From contig JAFSYU010000040.1 of assembly GCA_017443595.1 (NCBI GenBank), positions 62,001 to 126,000 of the forward strand: DNA of 64,000 bases, written 5' to 3'. A program made the translations under genes and the position numbers. Shown one piece after another: positions 24,700-33,334 of the stretch. Below the pieces are notes generated by a model. That model was not told the DNA's origin, ran no database searches, and saw nothing but the letters and a program-made list of their open reading frames with translations. This DNA comes from Clostridia bacterium (GTDB lineage: Bacteria; Bacillota; Clostridia; Oscillospirales; CAG-272). Numbering within the stretch: position 1 is the first letter of the stretch; each line of letters begins with the position of its first letter.

Positions 24700-24728
24700 T
24701 TGTAAAAGCAGAAAAAGTAGTGTATAAT
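24700..24728 (+). promoter_or_regulatory. Promoter of the 24762-25759 gene pair
   Basis: TTGTAA at 24700-24705, 17-base spacer, perfect TATAAT at 24723-24728, followed by a good SD (TTGGAGG) before the ATG at 24762. Confidence 0.7.
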
Positions 24729-24761
24729 CATAATGAAATCAAAATTTGGAGGTAAAAAACA

Positions 24762-25322
24762 ATGGGACTTTTTGACAACATTAAAAACAAAGCCGCAGAG
24801 GCGGCAAAGAGCGCTTTAAAAGGTGAAAACAAGACGGTTGACGTTGTTTTCGCAAAATTGCCGGATACTTATGAGGAATTCATAGCTTTGCCGCAGGCTC
24901 AGCTTTCCTCCCCGTTTGACACGGCCGCGCTTACCGTTTTAGCGCTTTGCTTCTATCCGGAAGACAAAGATCTTTCCCTTAAAATGCTTGACTTTTTAAG
25001 AGGACCGAGACCCCTTTCCGCTTACGACAAATCCTTTATAAAGGACCGTTTCATGGACGCGGACTACGTTCCGAGATCCTTCTTTGTAGGCGCGGTCCCC
25101 GCAAACGACTATACGCCTTCTGAGCCTTATACGGTAAAAGTAAGCCAGAACCCCTATTCATACGATAATGAAGGCTATGCAAGACTGTGGCTCAAATCCG
25201 GCGGCGCTGACAACCCCAGACAGATCGATCTCCGTCAGACAAAGGACGGCAAGTGGTATCTGTGGGAGCAGATGCTTTTAGGCGGAATTCGTCCCTGCGA
25301 GAGCTCAAATCCCTGGGCGTAA
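24762..25322 (+). CDS. Conserved cytoplasmic protein, DUF6935-like
   Basis: 186 residues without signal or membrane helix. An amphipathic N-terminus (MGLFDNIKNKAAEAAKSALKG) precedes a domain with LPDTYEEFIALPQAQL, SPFDTAALTVLAL, FLRGPRPLSAYDKSFIKDRF, RSFFVGAVPANDYTPSEPYTV and LKSGGADNPRQIDLRQT. This pattern recalls a Firmicute family I believe is DUF6935; the name is from memory. The function is unknown. It is followed 14 bases later by a second small gene, probably in the same transcript. Confidence 0.75.
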   Translation: MGLFDNIKNKAAEAAKSALKGENKTVDVVFAKLPDTYEEFIALPQAQLSSPFDTAALTVLALCFYPEDKDLSLKMLDFLRGPRPLSAYDKSFIKDRFMDADYVPRSFFVGAVPANDYTPSEPYTVKVSQNPYSYDNEGYARLWLKSGGADNPRQIDLRQTKDGKWYLWEQMLLGGIRPCESSNPWA

Positions 25323-25336
25323 TACAGGAGGGCGAT

Positions 25337-25759
25337 ATGAACGTTATCGGAAAATGGAAAATAGCCGCCTCGCTGACGTATGACGATAATGGCAAACAGG
25401 TATGGAAAACGGTTGAGGAAATAAAATCGGATCCCGAGGCAGATCCGTTTGACCTTCAGATGTACGATTCGATCTTCATTTTCAGTGAAGACGGATTTGT
25501 AAGAACGATAGTCGCCCTGCCGGAAGACACACCGCAGGAGGAAATAGACGCGGCTGTCGAAGCAGGCGAGGTAGAGCTTTATGCGCCGGGCTTTATAGCA
25601 ATGGAGAAAACGCCGTGGAAAGAAGAGAACGGCAAATTATACTTTGATTCCGGCGTTGAAGGCGAAGTCTTAGACGAAAAAGTCGATCCGTGGACTGAGA
25701 TAATTCCGACGGATGACGGCATCCAGTATGCCATGTTACGTCTGGTGCGTGCTGAATAG
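25337..25759 (+). CDS. Small cytoplasmic protein of unknown function
   Basis: 140 residues from the ATG at 25337, which has GGAGGG 5 bases upstream; the open frame extends further 5' into the preceding gene but without an SD. Acidic, rich in Trp and Glu, with a lipocalin-like run (IGKWKIAAS; FSEDGFVRTIVALPED; NGKLYFDSG). That resembles small ligand-binding beta-barrels in which a GxW motif opens the first strand, but the match is weak. It probably works with the DUF6935-like gene upstream. Bidirectional terminator follows. Confidence 0.65.
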   Translation: MNVIGKWKIAASLTYDDNGKQVWKTVEEIKSDPEADPFDLQMYDSIFIFSEDGFVRTIVALPEDTPQEEIDAAVEAGEVELYAPGFIAMEKTPWKEENGKLYFDSGVEGEVLDEKVDPWTEIIPTDDGIQYAMLRLVRAE

Positions 25760-25772
25760 TAATATGAATATG

Positions 25773-25806
25773 AAAAACTGCCGCTGTGTGCGGCAGTTTT
25801 TTGTGT
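25773..25806. terminator. Bidirectional terminator
   Basis: AAAAACTGCCGC pairs with GCGGCAGTTTTT around TGTGT, 12 pairs, followed by TTTGTGTTTTC. It separates the convergent genes ending at 25759 (+) and 25809 (-). Confidence 0.85.
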
Positions 25807-25808
25807 TT

Positions 25809-26561
25809 TCATTTTACTCTGCGCTTCTTTTTTGACGGTACGAGGATCGCCGCGCAGAGGGCAGAAGCAAAAGCAATTATGACGGGCGCCGTTACGTTTG
25901 CGTCTGCTGTGGACGGGTTAAGCTCTTTGTTTTCCGTCTCACTTTCGATCAGCGCCGCGATTTTCTGGTATACGTCGTAGTATTCGTCGTAAAGACCGAG
26001 GCAGGCGTCCATAGCTTCGTTCAAGCTGAACGCTTTTACCGTGACCACGCTCCAGGAACCGTACTGCTCATACAGTTCGTCCGGCAGCGGTCCTTCCTCG
26101 CGGCCGTATTTTTCAAGATTGCGCTGTTTCATAACTTCCAGCCCTTCCGGGTCGTCTTTGTATGAATCCATACGTATGCGGTTGCGCTCCGCGCTGACGG
26201 CGCGCGCGATCTCTTCCGCGGTTTTGCCGGCGGCGGTCATCTCCTCAAGCATGGTATACATTGATTCTATGCTTTTGTGATACGCTATCCTGTCCTGCCG
26301 TCCTTTTTCAACTACTTCCGGATCCGACCAGTCTGCGCCCGCGTACTGTTTAAGACTGCCGGTGTCTGACGGACGGAAGCCGTATATCGCGTTTTCATCC
26401 GCTGTTGCGTCTCTTCTTACCGTTTCGTTTTCCATCGGATCGTGCATGTACGTAAAAGGCTGTTTGTTTTGCGTATCCGACGCGCATACCGCCGATAAGC
26501 CGGATATGACGCCCGACAGTATCATTACAGATAAAAACATACATAAAATACGTTTTTTCAT
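25809..26561 (-). CDS. Exported protein with C-terminal membrane anchor
   Basis: 250 residues with an N-terminal signal peptide (about 1-28, cleavage likely after VCASD), a mainly helical, charged middle (repeated short helices, many Glu/Lys/Arg), then a hydrophobic helix (about 222-242) and a KKKRRVK tail. No family recognised. It lies 69 bases downstream of infB in the same direction, the place where rbfA usually stands, but shows no similarity to RbfA. Probably independent of the translation operon because a hairpin lies between. Confidence 0.7.
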   Translation of the reverse strand: MKKRILCMFLSVMILSGVISGLSAVCASDTQNKQPFTYMHDPMENETVRRDATADENAIYGFRPSDTGSLKQYAGADWSDPEVVEKGRQDRIAYHKSIESMYTMLEEMTAAGKTAEEIARAVSAERNRIRMDSYKDDPEGLEVMKQRNLEKYGREEGPLPDELYEQYGSWSVVTVKAFSLNEAMDACLGLYDEYYDVYQKIAALIESETENKELNPSTADANVTAPVIIAFASALCAAILVPSKKKRRVK

Positions 26562-26587
26562 TTTAAACTCCCCGATCTAACAGATAA

Positions 26588-26621
26588 GCTCCCCGTTCTC
26601 CATTACTGAATAACAGGGAGC
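26588..26621 (-). terminator. Hairpin downstream of infB
   Basis: GCTCCCCGTT pairs with AACAGGGAGC (one mismatch) around 14 bases, starting 9 bases after the infB stop. No U-run follows, so it may only slow read-through or protect the mRNA end. Confidence 0.4.
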
Positions 26622-26629
26622 CTGACCGT

Positions 26630-29119
26630 TTATCTTTTGATTTCTTCGTTTATATACGCTTCAAGTATATCGCCTTCGCGTATATCGTTGAATTTTTCAA
26701 GACCTATACCGCATTCATAACCGGAATTGACTTCTTTAACGTCGTCCTTGAAACGCTTTAAGGACGATATCCTGTCCTCAAATATGATGACCGAATCGCG
26801 CAGTACGCGTATGAACGACTTGTTTGTGACCTTACCGTCAAGGATGTACGAGCCGGCGATCGTACCGACGCTCGGAACGTGGATCGTCTGCCTTACCTCG
26901 GCGTGACCTATGATGCTTTCGCGGTACTTCGGCGCAAGCATTCCGTTCATAGCCGCCTCAACGTCTTCAATACAGTTGTAGATCACCGTATAAGTGCGTA
27001 TTTCAACGCCCTGAGCCTTTGCGGATTCTCTTGCCGCCCTGTCTGCCGTTACGTTGAAGCCTATGATAACGGCGTCCGACGCGGCGGCGAGCATTACGTC
27101 GCCTTCTATGATACCGCCGACGGCTTTGTGTATGATCTTAACGCGGACTTCCTCGTTCTGCAGCTTGGAAAGCGATGCGCATACGGCTTCCGCCGATCCG
27201 CCGACGTCCGCTTTGACTATGAGGTTCAGTTCTTTCATACCGGCGCGTTCGTCCGACATGAAATCTTCCAGCGTTGCTCTCGTTCTGCTGCCGAGTTCGG
27301 CTTCTTTTTCTTTTGCTCTGCGCTGATCCGCAAGCTCTCTTGCCATACGTTCGTCGGCTACCGCGTCAAACGTTTCTCCGGCTGAGGGGACTTCTGAAAG
27401 ACCTGTGATCTCCACGGGGACGGAAGGACCTGCGGTCTTCACGTTTTCTCCTCTGTCGTTCTTCATCTGACGGATACGGCCGACAGCCGTTCCGGCAATG
27501 ACCGTGTCGCCGCTCTTGAGCGTACCGTTCTGTACGAGCACCGTTGCGACGGGACCTCTGCCTTTATCAAGGCGGGATTCTATGACTATACCCTTTGCGG
27601 ATCTGTCCGGATTTGCCTTAAGCTCTTTGACGTCCGCGACGAGCAGTATGTTTTCAAGCAGATCGTCTATACCCATGCCGGTAAGCGCGGAAACGGGAAC
27701 GCAGATTATATCTCCGCCCCATTCCTCGGGTACAAGATCGTACTTCATAAGCTCCTGCTTCACCTGATCGGGATTGGCATGCGGCTTATCCATTTTGTTT
27801 ATTGCTATTATTATGCTTACGTTAGCGGCTTTTGCGTGGTTTATAGCCTCAACGGTCTGCGGCATTATGCCGTCGTCCGCCGCCACGACTATAACGGCTA
27901 TATCCGTAGCCATCGCGCCGCGCAGACGCATTGCGGTGAACGCCTCGTGTCCCGGCGTGTCAAGGAACGTTATGTCGCGTCCGTTTGCTTTTACGCGGTA
28001 CGCGCCTATGTGCTGCGTTATGCCGCCCGCCTCGCCCTTTGTAACGCTGGTGTGGCGTATGGCGTCAAGCAGAGAGGTCTTGCCGTGGTCTACGTGACCC
28101 ATGACGCAGACTACCGGCGCTCTTTCCTTTAACTGATCCGGCGTATCTTCCGTTTCGTCAAACAGCTTTTCCTCTATCGTTACCACGACTTCTTTTGTGA
28201 CTACGGCGCCCAGATCGTCCGCTATGAGATAAGCCGTGTCATAATCCACCGTATCGTTTACCGTGAGCATGGAGCCCATCATCATAAGGCGTTTGACTAC
28301 TTCCGCCGCCGTTACTTTAAGACGCGAAGCAAGCTCGCCTACGGTTATATAATCGGGTATCTGTACGTGGAGCTGAGCGTGTTTTGCGTTCTCGAACACT
28401 TCGCGCTTTTTCTTTTCTTTGCGCTCTATCTCTTTTTCACGCTCCGTCTTGACCTTTGTGCCTTTTTCCTGGCCTTTTTCATTCTTTTTCTTTATCTTCT
28501 GGCGGTCCTTGCTGTAATTGCTGCTGTCACGCTCTGAGATAAAGCTGTCAAGATGCTCGTCGTATTTGCCGAGTTCAACGTTTGCGGATCTTGTGTCTAT
28601 GATCCTGGTCTTCGTGCTGACCTGCGCTGAATCGCCGTGACCGCCGCCGCTCTGCGTTATGATGCGCGCCTGTCTTTCCTTTTCGTTCGGACGTTTTTCG
28701 CGCTGTTTTTCCTTTTGTTGCTGCTGCTTCTGCTGAAGTTGCTTCTGCTGTTGACGGAACTGTTCCGCGCGGGTCTTCGGCTCAGACTGTTTCTGCTCCT
28801 GTTTTTCGGCGGGCTTCGTTTCCTTTTCTTTTTCCTCGGGTTTGCTTTCAGCCGGCTTTGGAGCCTCTTTCTTTTTCTTCGGAGCAGGACGGTGCTCGGG
28901 CGCAACGTCCACGCGGCCCGCGAGATAATCCTCAAGCCCGCTTATCTGGTTCTCGGACGTCAGCACCTCAAAGATAACGGCAAAATCATCCTCGTCTATC
29001 GCCGAGGTATGCGCCGCGCCTTCACCGGGGTGCGCCTTTAATATGTTTACCAGATCGTTGGCTTTCATGCCGAGATCCTTTGCTATGCTTGCTACTTTAT
29101 ATTTTGAGTTTGATATCAT
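26630..29119 (-). CDS. infB: Translation initiation factor IF-2
   Basis: 829 residues in the bacterial IF-2 layout: an N-terminal IF2_N domain ([21 protein letters not shown]), a Gln/Lys/Glu-rich linker (about 75-240), a second IF2_N domain, then the GTPase with G1 GHVDHGKT, G3 DTPGHE and G4 NKMDKP, and domains II-IV ending in [24 protein letters not shown]-2 places initiator fMet-tRNA on the 30S subunit and promotes subunit joining. Last gene of the rimP-nusA-rnpM-ylxQ-infB operon; AAGGGG precedes the start. Confidence 0.99.
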   Translation of the reverse strand: MISNSKYKVASIAKDLGMKANDLVNILKAHPGEGAAHTSAIDEDDFAVIFEVLTSENQISGLEDYLAGRVDVAPEHRPAPKKKKEAPKPAESKPEEKEKETKPAEKQEQKQSEPKTRAEQFRQQQKQLQQKQQQQKEKQREKRPNEKERQARIITQSGGGHGDSAQVSTKTRIIDTRSANVELGKYDEHLDSFISERDSSNYSKDRQKIKKKNEKGQEKGTKVKTEREKEIERKEKKKREVFENAKHAQLHVQIPDYITVGELASRLKVTAAEVVKRLMMMGSMLTVNDTVDYDTAYLIADDLGAVVTKEVVVTIEEKLFDETEDTPDQLKERAPVVCVMGHVDHGKTSLLDAIRHTSVTKGEAGGITQHIGAYRVKANGRDITFLDTPGHEAFTAMRLRGAMATDIAVIVVAADDGIMPQTVEAINHAKAANVSIIIAINKMDKPHANPDQVKQELMKYDLVPEEWGGDIICVPVSALTGMGIDDLLENILLVADVKELKANPDRSAKGIVIESRLDKGRGPVATVLVQNGTLKSGDTVIAGTAVGRIRQMKNDRGENVKTAGPSVPVEITGLSEVPSAGETFDAVADERMARELADQRRAKEKEAELGSRTRATLEDFMSDERAGMKELNLIVKADVGGSAEAVCASLSKLQNEEVRVKIIHKAVGGIIEGDVMLAAASDAVIIGFNVTADRAARESAKAQGVEIRTYTVIYNCIEDVEAAMNGMLAPKYRESIIGHAEVRQTIHVPSVGTIAGSYILDGKVTNKSFIRVLRDSVIIFEDRISSLKRFKDDVKEVNSGYECGIGLEKFNDIREGDILEAYINEEIKR

Positions 29120-29193
29120 ATATGTCCCCTTGCCGGCGTACCGTAAGAGAGCTTACCCGTACGCGGCTCCTTTCATATGAATTCTGATGTCCT

Positions 29194-29493
29194 TTACAGT
29201 GTTTTGAGTATCATGTCTGCGAAGTTTCCGTCTGTGACGGCTGCAGACGCCGTACCGCCGCTTTTTCCCAGCGCTTTACCGAGCTGCTCGCGGGTGAAGG
29301 GCAGAGAAGCGTACGGCACGTTTCTGTATCTGCATCCGTCGCTTATGCGTTTTACGGTGTTTGCCGACGCGTCTGACGCGGTGAACGCCGCTTTTGCTTT
29401 GCCCGCCCTTATCGCTTCCGTCGCAAGCTCCGTTCCGCATACCAGCTTTCCGGCTTTTCTGCACAGACCGAAATATGACAGTACCTTATCCAT
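29194..29493 (-). CDS. ylxQ: L7Ae-like RNA-binding protein YlxQ
   Basis: A 99-residue L7Ae/L30e fold protein: LCRKAGKLVCGTELATEAIRAGKAK and an internal VTDGNFADMI are typical for YlxQ in the nusA-infB operon. It probably binds kink-turn RNA. Overlaps the rnpM gene by 8 bases and precedes infB by 74 bases. Confidence 0.9.
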   Translation of the reverse strand: MDKVLSYFGLCRKAGKLVCGTELATEAIRAGKAKAAFTASDASANTVKRISDGCRYRNVPYASLPFTREQLGKALGKSGGTASAAVTDGNFADMILKTL

Positions 29494-29761
29494 TTTTGCC
29501 CTCGGTCTGATCTTTCAGCACTTCGTAAATCTCATCCGATATGCTGCTGTCAAGAGCTTTGCCGAGCCTTCCGGACTTGCGTGCTTTTTGTAAGCAGGAC
29601 GCTTTTTTGCAGATATACGCTCCGCGTCCGGCGCTTTTTCCCGTTGTGTCTATTGAAATGACGCCCTCGGGTGAACGGACTACGCGTATCAATTCGTTTT
29701 TCGGAAGCTCGGCTCCGCAGCCGAGGCAGTGCCTCATGGGAGGCTTTTTAACGGTTTTCAT
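29486..29761 (-). CDS. rnpM: RNase P modulator RnpM (YlxR)
   Basis: 91 residues of the YlxR family: MRHCLGCG, KNELIRVVRSPEG and GRGAYICKKASCLQKA, with the nucleic-acid-binding fold of DUF448. In Bacillus subtilis this protein binds RNase P RNA and modulates its activity. Placed 2 bases after nusA and overlapping ylxQ, the standard operon order. Confidence 0.93.
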   Translation of the reverse strand: MKTVKKPPMRHCLGCGAELPKNELIRVVRSPEGVISIDTTGKSAGRGAYICKKASCLQKARKSGRLGKALDSSISDEIYEVLKDQTEGKNG

Positions 29762-29763
29762 TA

Positions 29764-30786
29764 TCAGTTTGCTCTGATGTCTATTTTAAAGCCCGTGAGT
29801 CTTGCCGCAAGACGCGCGTTCTGTCCTTCCTTGCCTATTGCAAGAGAAAGCTGATCGGGATCCACGGTTATTTTTGCGGAGCGCTCTCCGTCGAAATCTA
29901 TGCTCTTGACTTCAGCGGGGGAAAGCGCCGCTCTTATATATTCCACGGGTTCGTCCGAATACTTGATTATATCTATTTTTTCACCGTGAAGCTCGTTTAC
30001 TATCTCCGCTATGCGCGCGCCCTTGTTTCCTATGCAGGCGCCTATCGGATCAACGTTCTCATCGCGTGAGTAAACGGACATTTTGGTCCTTGATCCGGCT
30101 TCACGTATCACGTTCTTGATAATTACCGTGCCGTCCGCTATTTCGGGAACGTTAAGCTCGAACAAACGCTTGACGAGACCGGGATGTACGCGGGATATCG
30201 TTACGAGCCTGCCGCGGGCTTCCTTGCTTACCTCTGTGACGTAGACCTTTATCCTGTCGCCGGCGTTGTAATGCTCGCCCGGGATCTGTTCGTTTTTGAT
30301 AAGCACCGCGTTGCTGTTGCCGAGGTTGACGACTATAGAGCCGGTATCCGGATCGACGAGTTCCACCGTCGCCGTTATTATCTCCTCGCGCTTGCTCTCG
30401 TATTCCTGACGGAGCATTCCGCGCTCAGCCTCGCGTATGCCCTGGATTATTACCTGCTTGGCGGACTGTGCGACCGTGCGGCTGAAATTCTTTGTTTTTA
30501 TCTCATCCTTTACAACGCCGCCCAAAACGTGTCTGCGGTTGAGTTTTTTTGCATCCTCAAGCGATATTTCCTTTGCAGGATCTTCAACTTCCGCAACCAC
30601 CGTTCTGACCTTATAGACCTTGCAGTCCTTTTTGACCGGGTCGAGCAGGACTTTTATCTCCGCGCCGGGGAACGCTTTTGAAAAAGCGTTTATAAGAGCC
30701 GTTTCCACCTTGTCAAGCATATATTCCTTGGATATGCCTTTTTCCTTCTCTAACGCGTCAAGCGCGCTGAATAATTCCGCATTCAT
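29764..30786 (-). CDS. nusA: Transcription termination/antitermination factor NusA
   Basis: 340 residues: N-terminal RNA-polymerase-binding domain, S1 domain (about 130-200), and two KH domains (IGNKGARIAEIVNELHGEKID; AIGKEGQNARLAARLTGFKIDI). It lacks the C-terminal acidic repeats of Escherichia coli NusA, as usual in Firmicutes. It regulates pausing, termination and antitermination. Start overlaps the rimP stop by 4 bases. Confidence 0.98.
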   Translation of the reverse strand: MNAELFSALDALEKEKGISKEYMLDKVETALINAFSKAFPGAEIKVLLDPVKKDCKVYKVRTVVAEVEDPAKEISLEDAKKLNRRHVLGGVVKDEIKTKNFSRTVAQSAKQVIIQGIREAERGMLRQEYESKREEIITATVELVDPDTGSIVVNLGNSNAVLIKNEQIPGEHYNAGDRIKVYVTEVSKEARGRLVTISRVHPGLVKRLFELNVPEIADGTVIIKNVIREAGSRTKMSVYSRDENVDPIGACIGNKGARIAEIVNELHGEKIDIIKYSDEPVEYIRAALSPAEVKSIDFDGERSAKITVDPDQLSLAIGKEGQNARLAARLTGFKIDIRAN

Positions 30787-31271
30787 TTTTTTCTGTTTCC
30801 CTCCTGATCAATGGATTTTATGTCAAAATAAATATTAACTTTTGCAACATAGCTTTTCGGTATGCTTATTTTCTGCCCGCCGCATTCTATATTGACGTTT
30901 TCGTCAAGCGGCAAAAGCTTACCCACGTAGCTTTTTGAATTGTTGTAAGGTTTATAGAGCTTGACCTCAACGGTGTCGCCTATGCAGCATTCGTAATGCC
31001 ATTCGTATTTAAGCTCGCGTTCTATGCCGGGAGAACTGACCTCAAGCGTGTAGCTTTCCTCTATCGGATCCGCCTCGTCAAGCAAGGGATCTATTTCGCG
31101 GTGGAAACGCTCGCAGTCGTTTATATCAACGCCGCCGTCCTTGTCTATGGTATAGCGCAGGATGTATCTGCCGCCTTCCTTGACGTACTCCGTATCCCAG
31201 ATAACGTAGCCGAGTTTTTCGGCAACGGGCTCCGCAAGCTCCTCGCATATCTGTGTGATATTCTTCTTCAT
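30783..31271 (-). CDS. rimP: Ribosome maturation factor RimP
   Basis: About 162 residues. The N-terminal alpha/beta domain contains YVIWDTEYVKEGGRYILRYTIDKDGGVDINDCE and the EVSSPGIERELK motif; the C-terminal SH3-like domain follows. RimP helps 30S subunit assembly. The ATG at 31271 is chosen because GGAGG lies just upstream; an in-frame ATG at 31307 falls inside the leader hairpin and has no SD. First gene of the nusA-infB operon. Confidence 0.93.
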   Translation of the reverse strand: MKKNITQICEELAEPVAEKLGYVIWDTEYVKEGGRYILRYTIDKDGGVDINDCERFHREIDPLLDEADPIEESYTLEVSSPGIERELKYEWHYECCIGDTVEVKLYKPYNNSKSYVGKLLPLDENVNIECGGQKISIPKSYVAKVNIYFDIKSIDQEGNRKK

Positions 31272-31286
31272 ATTCCTCCATAATTT

Positions 31287-31313
31287 GAGGGTGTGGGACC
31301 GACCCACACCCTC
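31287..31313 (-). promoter_or_regulatory. Strong hairpin in the rimP-nusA operon leader
   Basis: Perfect 11-bp stem GAGGGTGTGGG/CCCACACCCTC with a 5-base loop, directly between promoter and the rimP SD. No U-run follows on the minus strand. It may be an mRNA 5'-stabiliser or a NusA-responsive feedback site; in the plus direction CTTTTAT follows, a weak terminator. Confidence 0.65.
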
Positions 31314-31334
31314 CTTTTATCATACTGTCAAGGT

Positions 31335-31363
31335 ATTATACCACAAATTATATCAAAAATCAA
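31335..31363 (-). promoter_or_regulatory. Promoter of the rimP-nusA-infB operon
   Basis: Minus strand: TTGATT (31358-31363), 17-base spacer, perfect TATAAT (31335-31340). The start site would fall about 15 bases before the leader hairpin. Confidence 0.75.
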
Positions 31364-31407
31364 TACCTTTTATAAAAAAATATAAAAAAATAATTTTACG
31401 GGGGGTG

Positions 31408-31436
31408 TTGACAAAGGTGTGGAATTGTGGTATAAA
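31408..31436 (+). promoter_or_regulatory. Promoter of the 31493 gene
   Basis: TTGACA at 31408-31413, 17-base spacer, TATAAA at 31431-31436. A perfect 12-base palindrome GGAAAATTTTCC (31443-31454) sits at the expected start site and could be an operator. Confidence 0.75.
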
Positions 31437-31492
31437 TATAGTGGAAAATTTTCCGACAGAATAGCAGAAAAACATTTATTTTTATTGGTAGT

Positions 31493-33097
31493 ATGAGAAA
31501 AAACGTCGCTTTATTTAACAGAATAACAGCAATTTTTGTCGTAGTAATGATCTTTTGCGCCGTGATCCTTAACGGCAGCGTTTTTGCTTCCTCTTCAAAA
31601 CAGATGACGGCGGAGCTGTTTTTTGAAAAGCTTGAAGCCTTTAAAGAAGAAGTTTACGCTAACGGCTCAAAGTACAAAAACAGAGAAGAGCTTTACATGG
31701 GCATAGAATGCTACGGTTTTGCAAACCAGATAGCAATATATTTCTACGGCTCTTATCCGACGTATGACTCAAGAGGACTGCGCCTTTATCCGGACTGGGA
31801 TATTAGCTACGGTTCGGCGGCGCTGCAGGATCTTCACATAGGCGATATCGTGAGGTTCAGAAGCTCCGCAGGCGCGGATCACTCCATATTCATAACCGGC
31901 TTTGACGATGAAAAAGTTTATTTCTCGGACGCCAATAACGACCATCACAACACCGTGCGTCACAACGCGGAAATGACGTGGGAAAAGCTGATAGGCAAAA
32001 TGGATAAAAGCCTGCAGCGCGATTCAAGCTGCATAGGCTGGGTGGCGCATTATAAATACTGGGACAGCGACCCGGAGCACGCCGGTATAGGCACGGTGCT
32101 GAATTTCAACGCCAACGGCGGATACATAGCCGGTGAAAAAACGGCGGACAGATACGTTGTTTTAGATACGCTCAATATGAGGAGCGGACCCGGCGTTGAA
32201 TATGACCGCGTAACAAAAATGTATGACGACACGTATTTTGAAGTGCCTTTAGGCGCGCAGACCGCGGAGGCGGACGGTTACGTCTGGAGCGAGGTGGTAA
32301 AGGGCGATCATACGGGCTGGGCCGTCATAAGCGAGGCGGAATGGTGCAAGATCGACGGCGCGGTCATGAGCAGCGCGTATTCCGTGCGTGACGAAGACGG
32401 CACGATATACAAGACCGCGGACACACGCGTTTATACGGTAACGGTAACGGAGGACAGCGTGCTGCCGGATCAAAAGACTTTCGGACTTACTATAGACGGC
32501 GCGGAGTTTTCAGGCTGGTCGGACGCACCGGACGGAAAACCGATAAGCATGAAAGAACTGCTTGACGAAGCGCACGGACCGGAGCTTACGTTATACGCTG
32601 TATGGGAATGGACCGGTGAAGCGGAGGATACCGTAAAGGTCCTCAAAGGCGATATAAACGGCGACGGGATGGTGGACAACAAAGACGTTGTAACGCTTTT
32701 CAACACGCTCTCTTCAAACAAGAAAAACGAGGCGCCGCCCGTTTGCGACGTAAACGAGGACGGCGGCATTGACAATAAAGACTTAACGTACCTTTTCCGT
32801 ATGCTTTCGGTACTGAAAACAAGTGAGCCGGAGACGGAAAAAGCGCCGGAGACGGAAACGGAAAAAGAAACGGAAGAAACAGAGCAGCCCGTCACGGAAA
32901 CGGAAGCGGAAGGAACCGATACAGAAGAAACGGCGGAAATAACAGAGCCGTCTGTGTCCGATACGCCGGAAGTGTCCGGATCGGAGGAAGGATCCGAAGA
33001 ATGCCCGGACGTCTATGAGTCAGACGAGGACGAAATACCGGAAAGCGACGAAATATCGGAAGAGCCGGAAGAGGCGGAGCCGATAATTACGGAATAA
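31493..33097 (+). CDS. Secreted cysteine-hydrolase-like protein with SH3 and dockerin domains
   Basis: 534 residues. Signal peptide (about 1-31), then a papain-like NlpC/CHAP-type domain (about 40-190) with Cys in ECYGFANQIA and His in DHSIFITGF as probable catalytic pair, a bacterial SH3 domain (about 215-285, LNMRSGPGVEYDRVTKMY), a small InlB-type beta repeat (about 300-375), a type I dockerin (about 383-440) with two Ca-binding repeats (GDINGDGMVDNKDV and CDVNEDGGIDNKDL), and a Thr/Glu/Pro-rich acidic tail without an anchor. It may cleave peptidoglycan peptides or be held at the surface through its dockerin by the cohesin-like protein at 57306. Confidence 0.8.
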   Translation: MRKNVALFNRITAIFVVVMIFCAVILNGSVFASSSKQMTAELFFEKLEAFKEEVYANGSKYKNREELYMGIECYGFANQIAIYFYGSYPTYDSRGLRLYPDWDISYGSAALQDLHIGDIVRFRSSAGADHSIFITGFDDEKVYFSDANNDHHNTVRHNAEMTWEKLIGKMDKSLQRDSSCIGWVAHYKYWDSDPEHAGIGTVLNFNANGGYIAGEKTADRYVVLDTLNMRSGPGVEYDRVTKMYDDTYFEVPLGAQTAEADGYVWSEVVKGDHTGWAVISEAEWCKIDGAVMSSAYSVRDEDGTIYKTADTRVYTVTVTEDSVLPDQKTFGLTIDGAEFSGWSDAPDGKPISMKELLDEAHGPELTLYAVWEWTGEAEDTVKVLKGDINGDGMVDNKDVVTLFNTLSSNKKNEAPPVCDVNEDGGIDNKDLTYLFRMLSVLKTSEPETEKAPETETEKETEETEQPVTETEAEGTDTEETAEITEPSVSDTPEVSGSEEGSEECPDVYESDEDEIPESDEISEEPEEAEPIITE

Positions 33098-33116
33098 AAT
33101 ATGATATAAGATAAAT

Positions 33117-33144
33117 TCCCCTTTTTAAAGGGGATTTTTCTTTT
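33117..33144 (+). terminator. Terminator of the dockerin gene
   Basis: TCCCCTT/AAGGGGA stem with a tight loop and TTTTTCTTTT, directly downstream of the 33097 stop. Confidence 0.6.
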
Positions 33145-33148
33145 ATTG

Positions 33149-33177
33149 TTGACAAGCGGCAAAAAATATGATATGAT
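33149..33177 (+). promoter_or_regulatory. Promoter of the candidate small RNA
   Basis: TTGACA at 33149-33154, 17-base spacer, TATGAT at 33172-33177; start site predicted at about 33184, the first G of helix P1. Confidence 0.75.
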
Positions 33178-33183
33178 GAAACT

Positions 33184-33334
33184 GCGACGTAATTACAACT
33201 TAATAATATGACACAGAGAAACATGTATGGCAACTGTACATGCTCTTTTCACTTTCTCTGTGTCAGATTTTGTGATTGCGTCGCGGCATGAGCCATGTAT
33301 GTTGCAGTGCGTGGCCTTGTGCCGCGCACTTTTT
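33184..33334 (+). ncRNA. Candidate structured small RNA of unknown class, about 150 nt
   Basis: Helix P1 pairs 33182-33198 with 33270-33286 (17 contiguous pairs, three of them G-U). Helix P2 pairs 33209-33221 with 33253-33265 (13 Watson-Crick pairs). P3, 33222-33227 with 33237-33242, stacks on P2, and its 9-base loop (GCAAC, 33230-33234) can pair with GUUGC at 33301-33305, a pseudoknot to the 3' tail. An intrinsic terminator, 33307-33315 with 33321-33329 plus TTTTT, ends the transcript. A consensus promoter starts it exactly at P1. No accepted gene follows, because the terminator of the convergent yigZ gene does, so it appears to be free-standing. Length and bubble shape do not fit 6S or SRP RNA. 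Confidence 0.7.

Noticed and set aside
28637-29041. Plus-strand Leu-rich frame opposite infB
   Set aside because: Antisense of the Gln/Lys/Glu-rich IF-2 linker, which yields Leu/Phe-rich frames; no SD or domain.
33184-33334. Identification of the structured RNA as 6S or SRP RNA
   Set aside because: 6S RNA is longer with a large central bubble and no tail hairpin; SRP RNA needs a GGAA-type tetraloop and symmetric internal loop. Neither is present.
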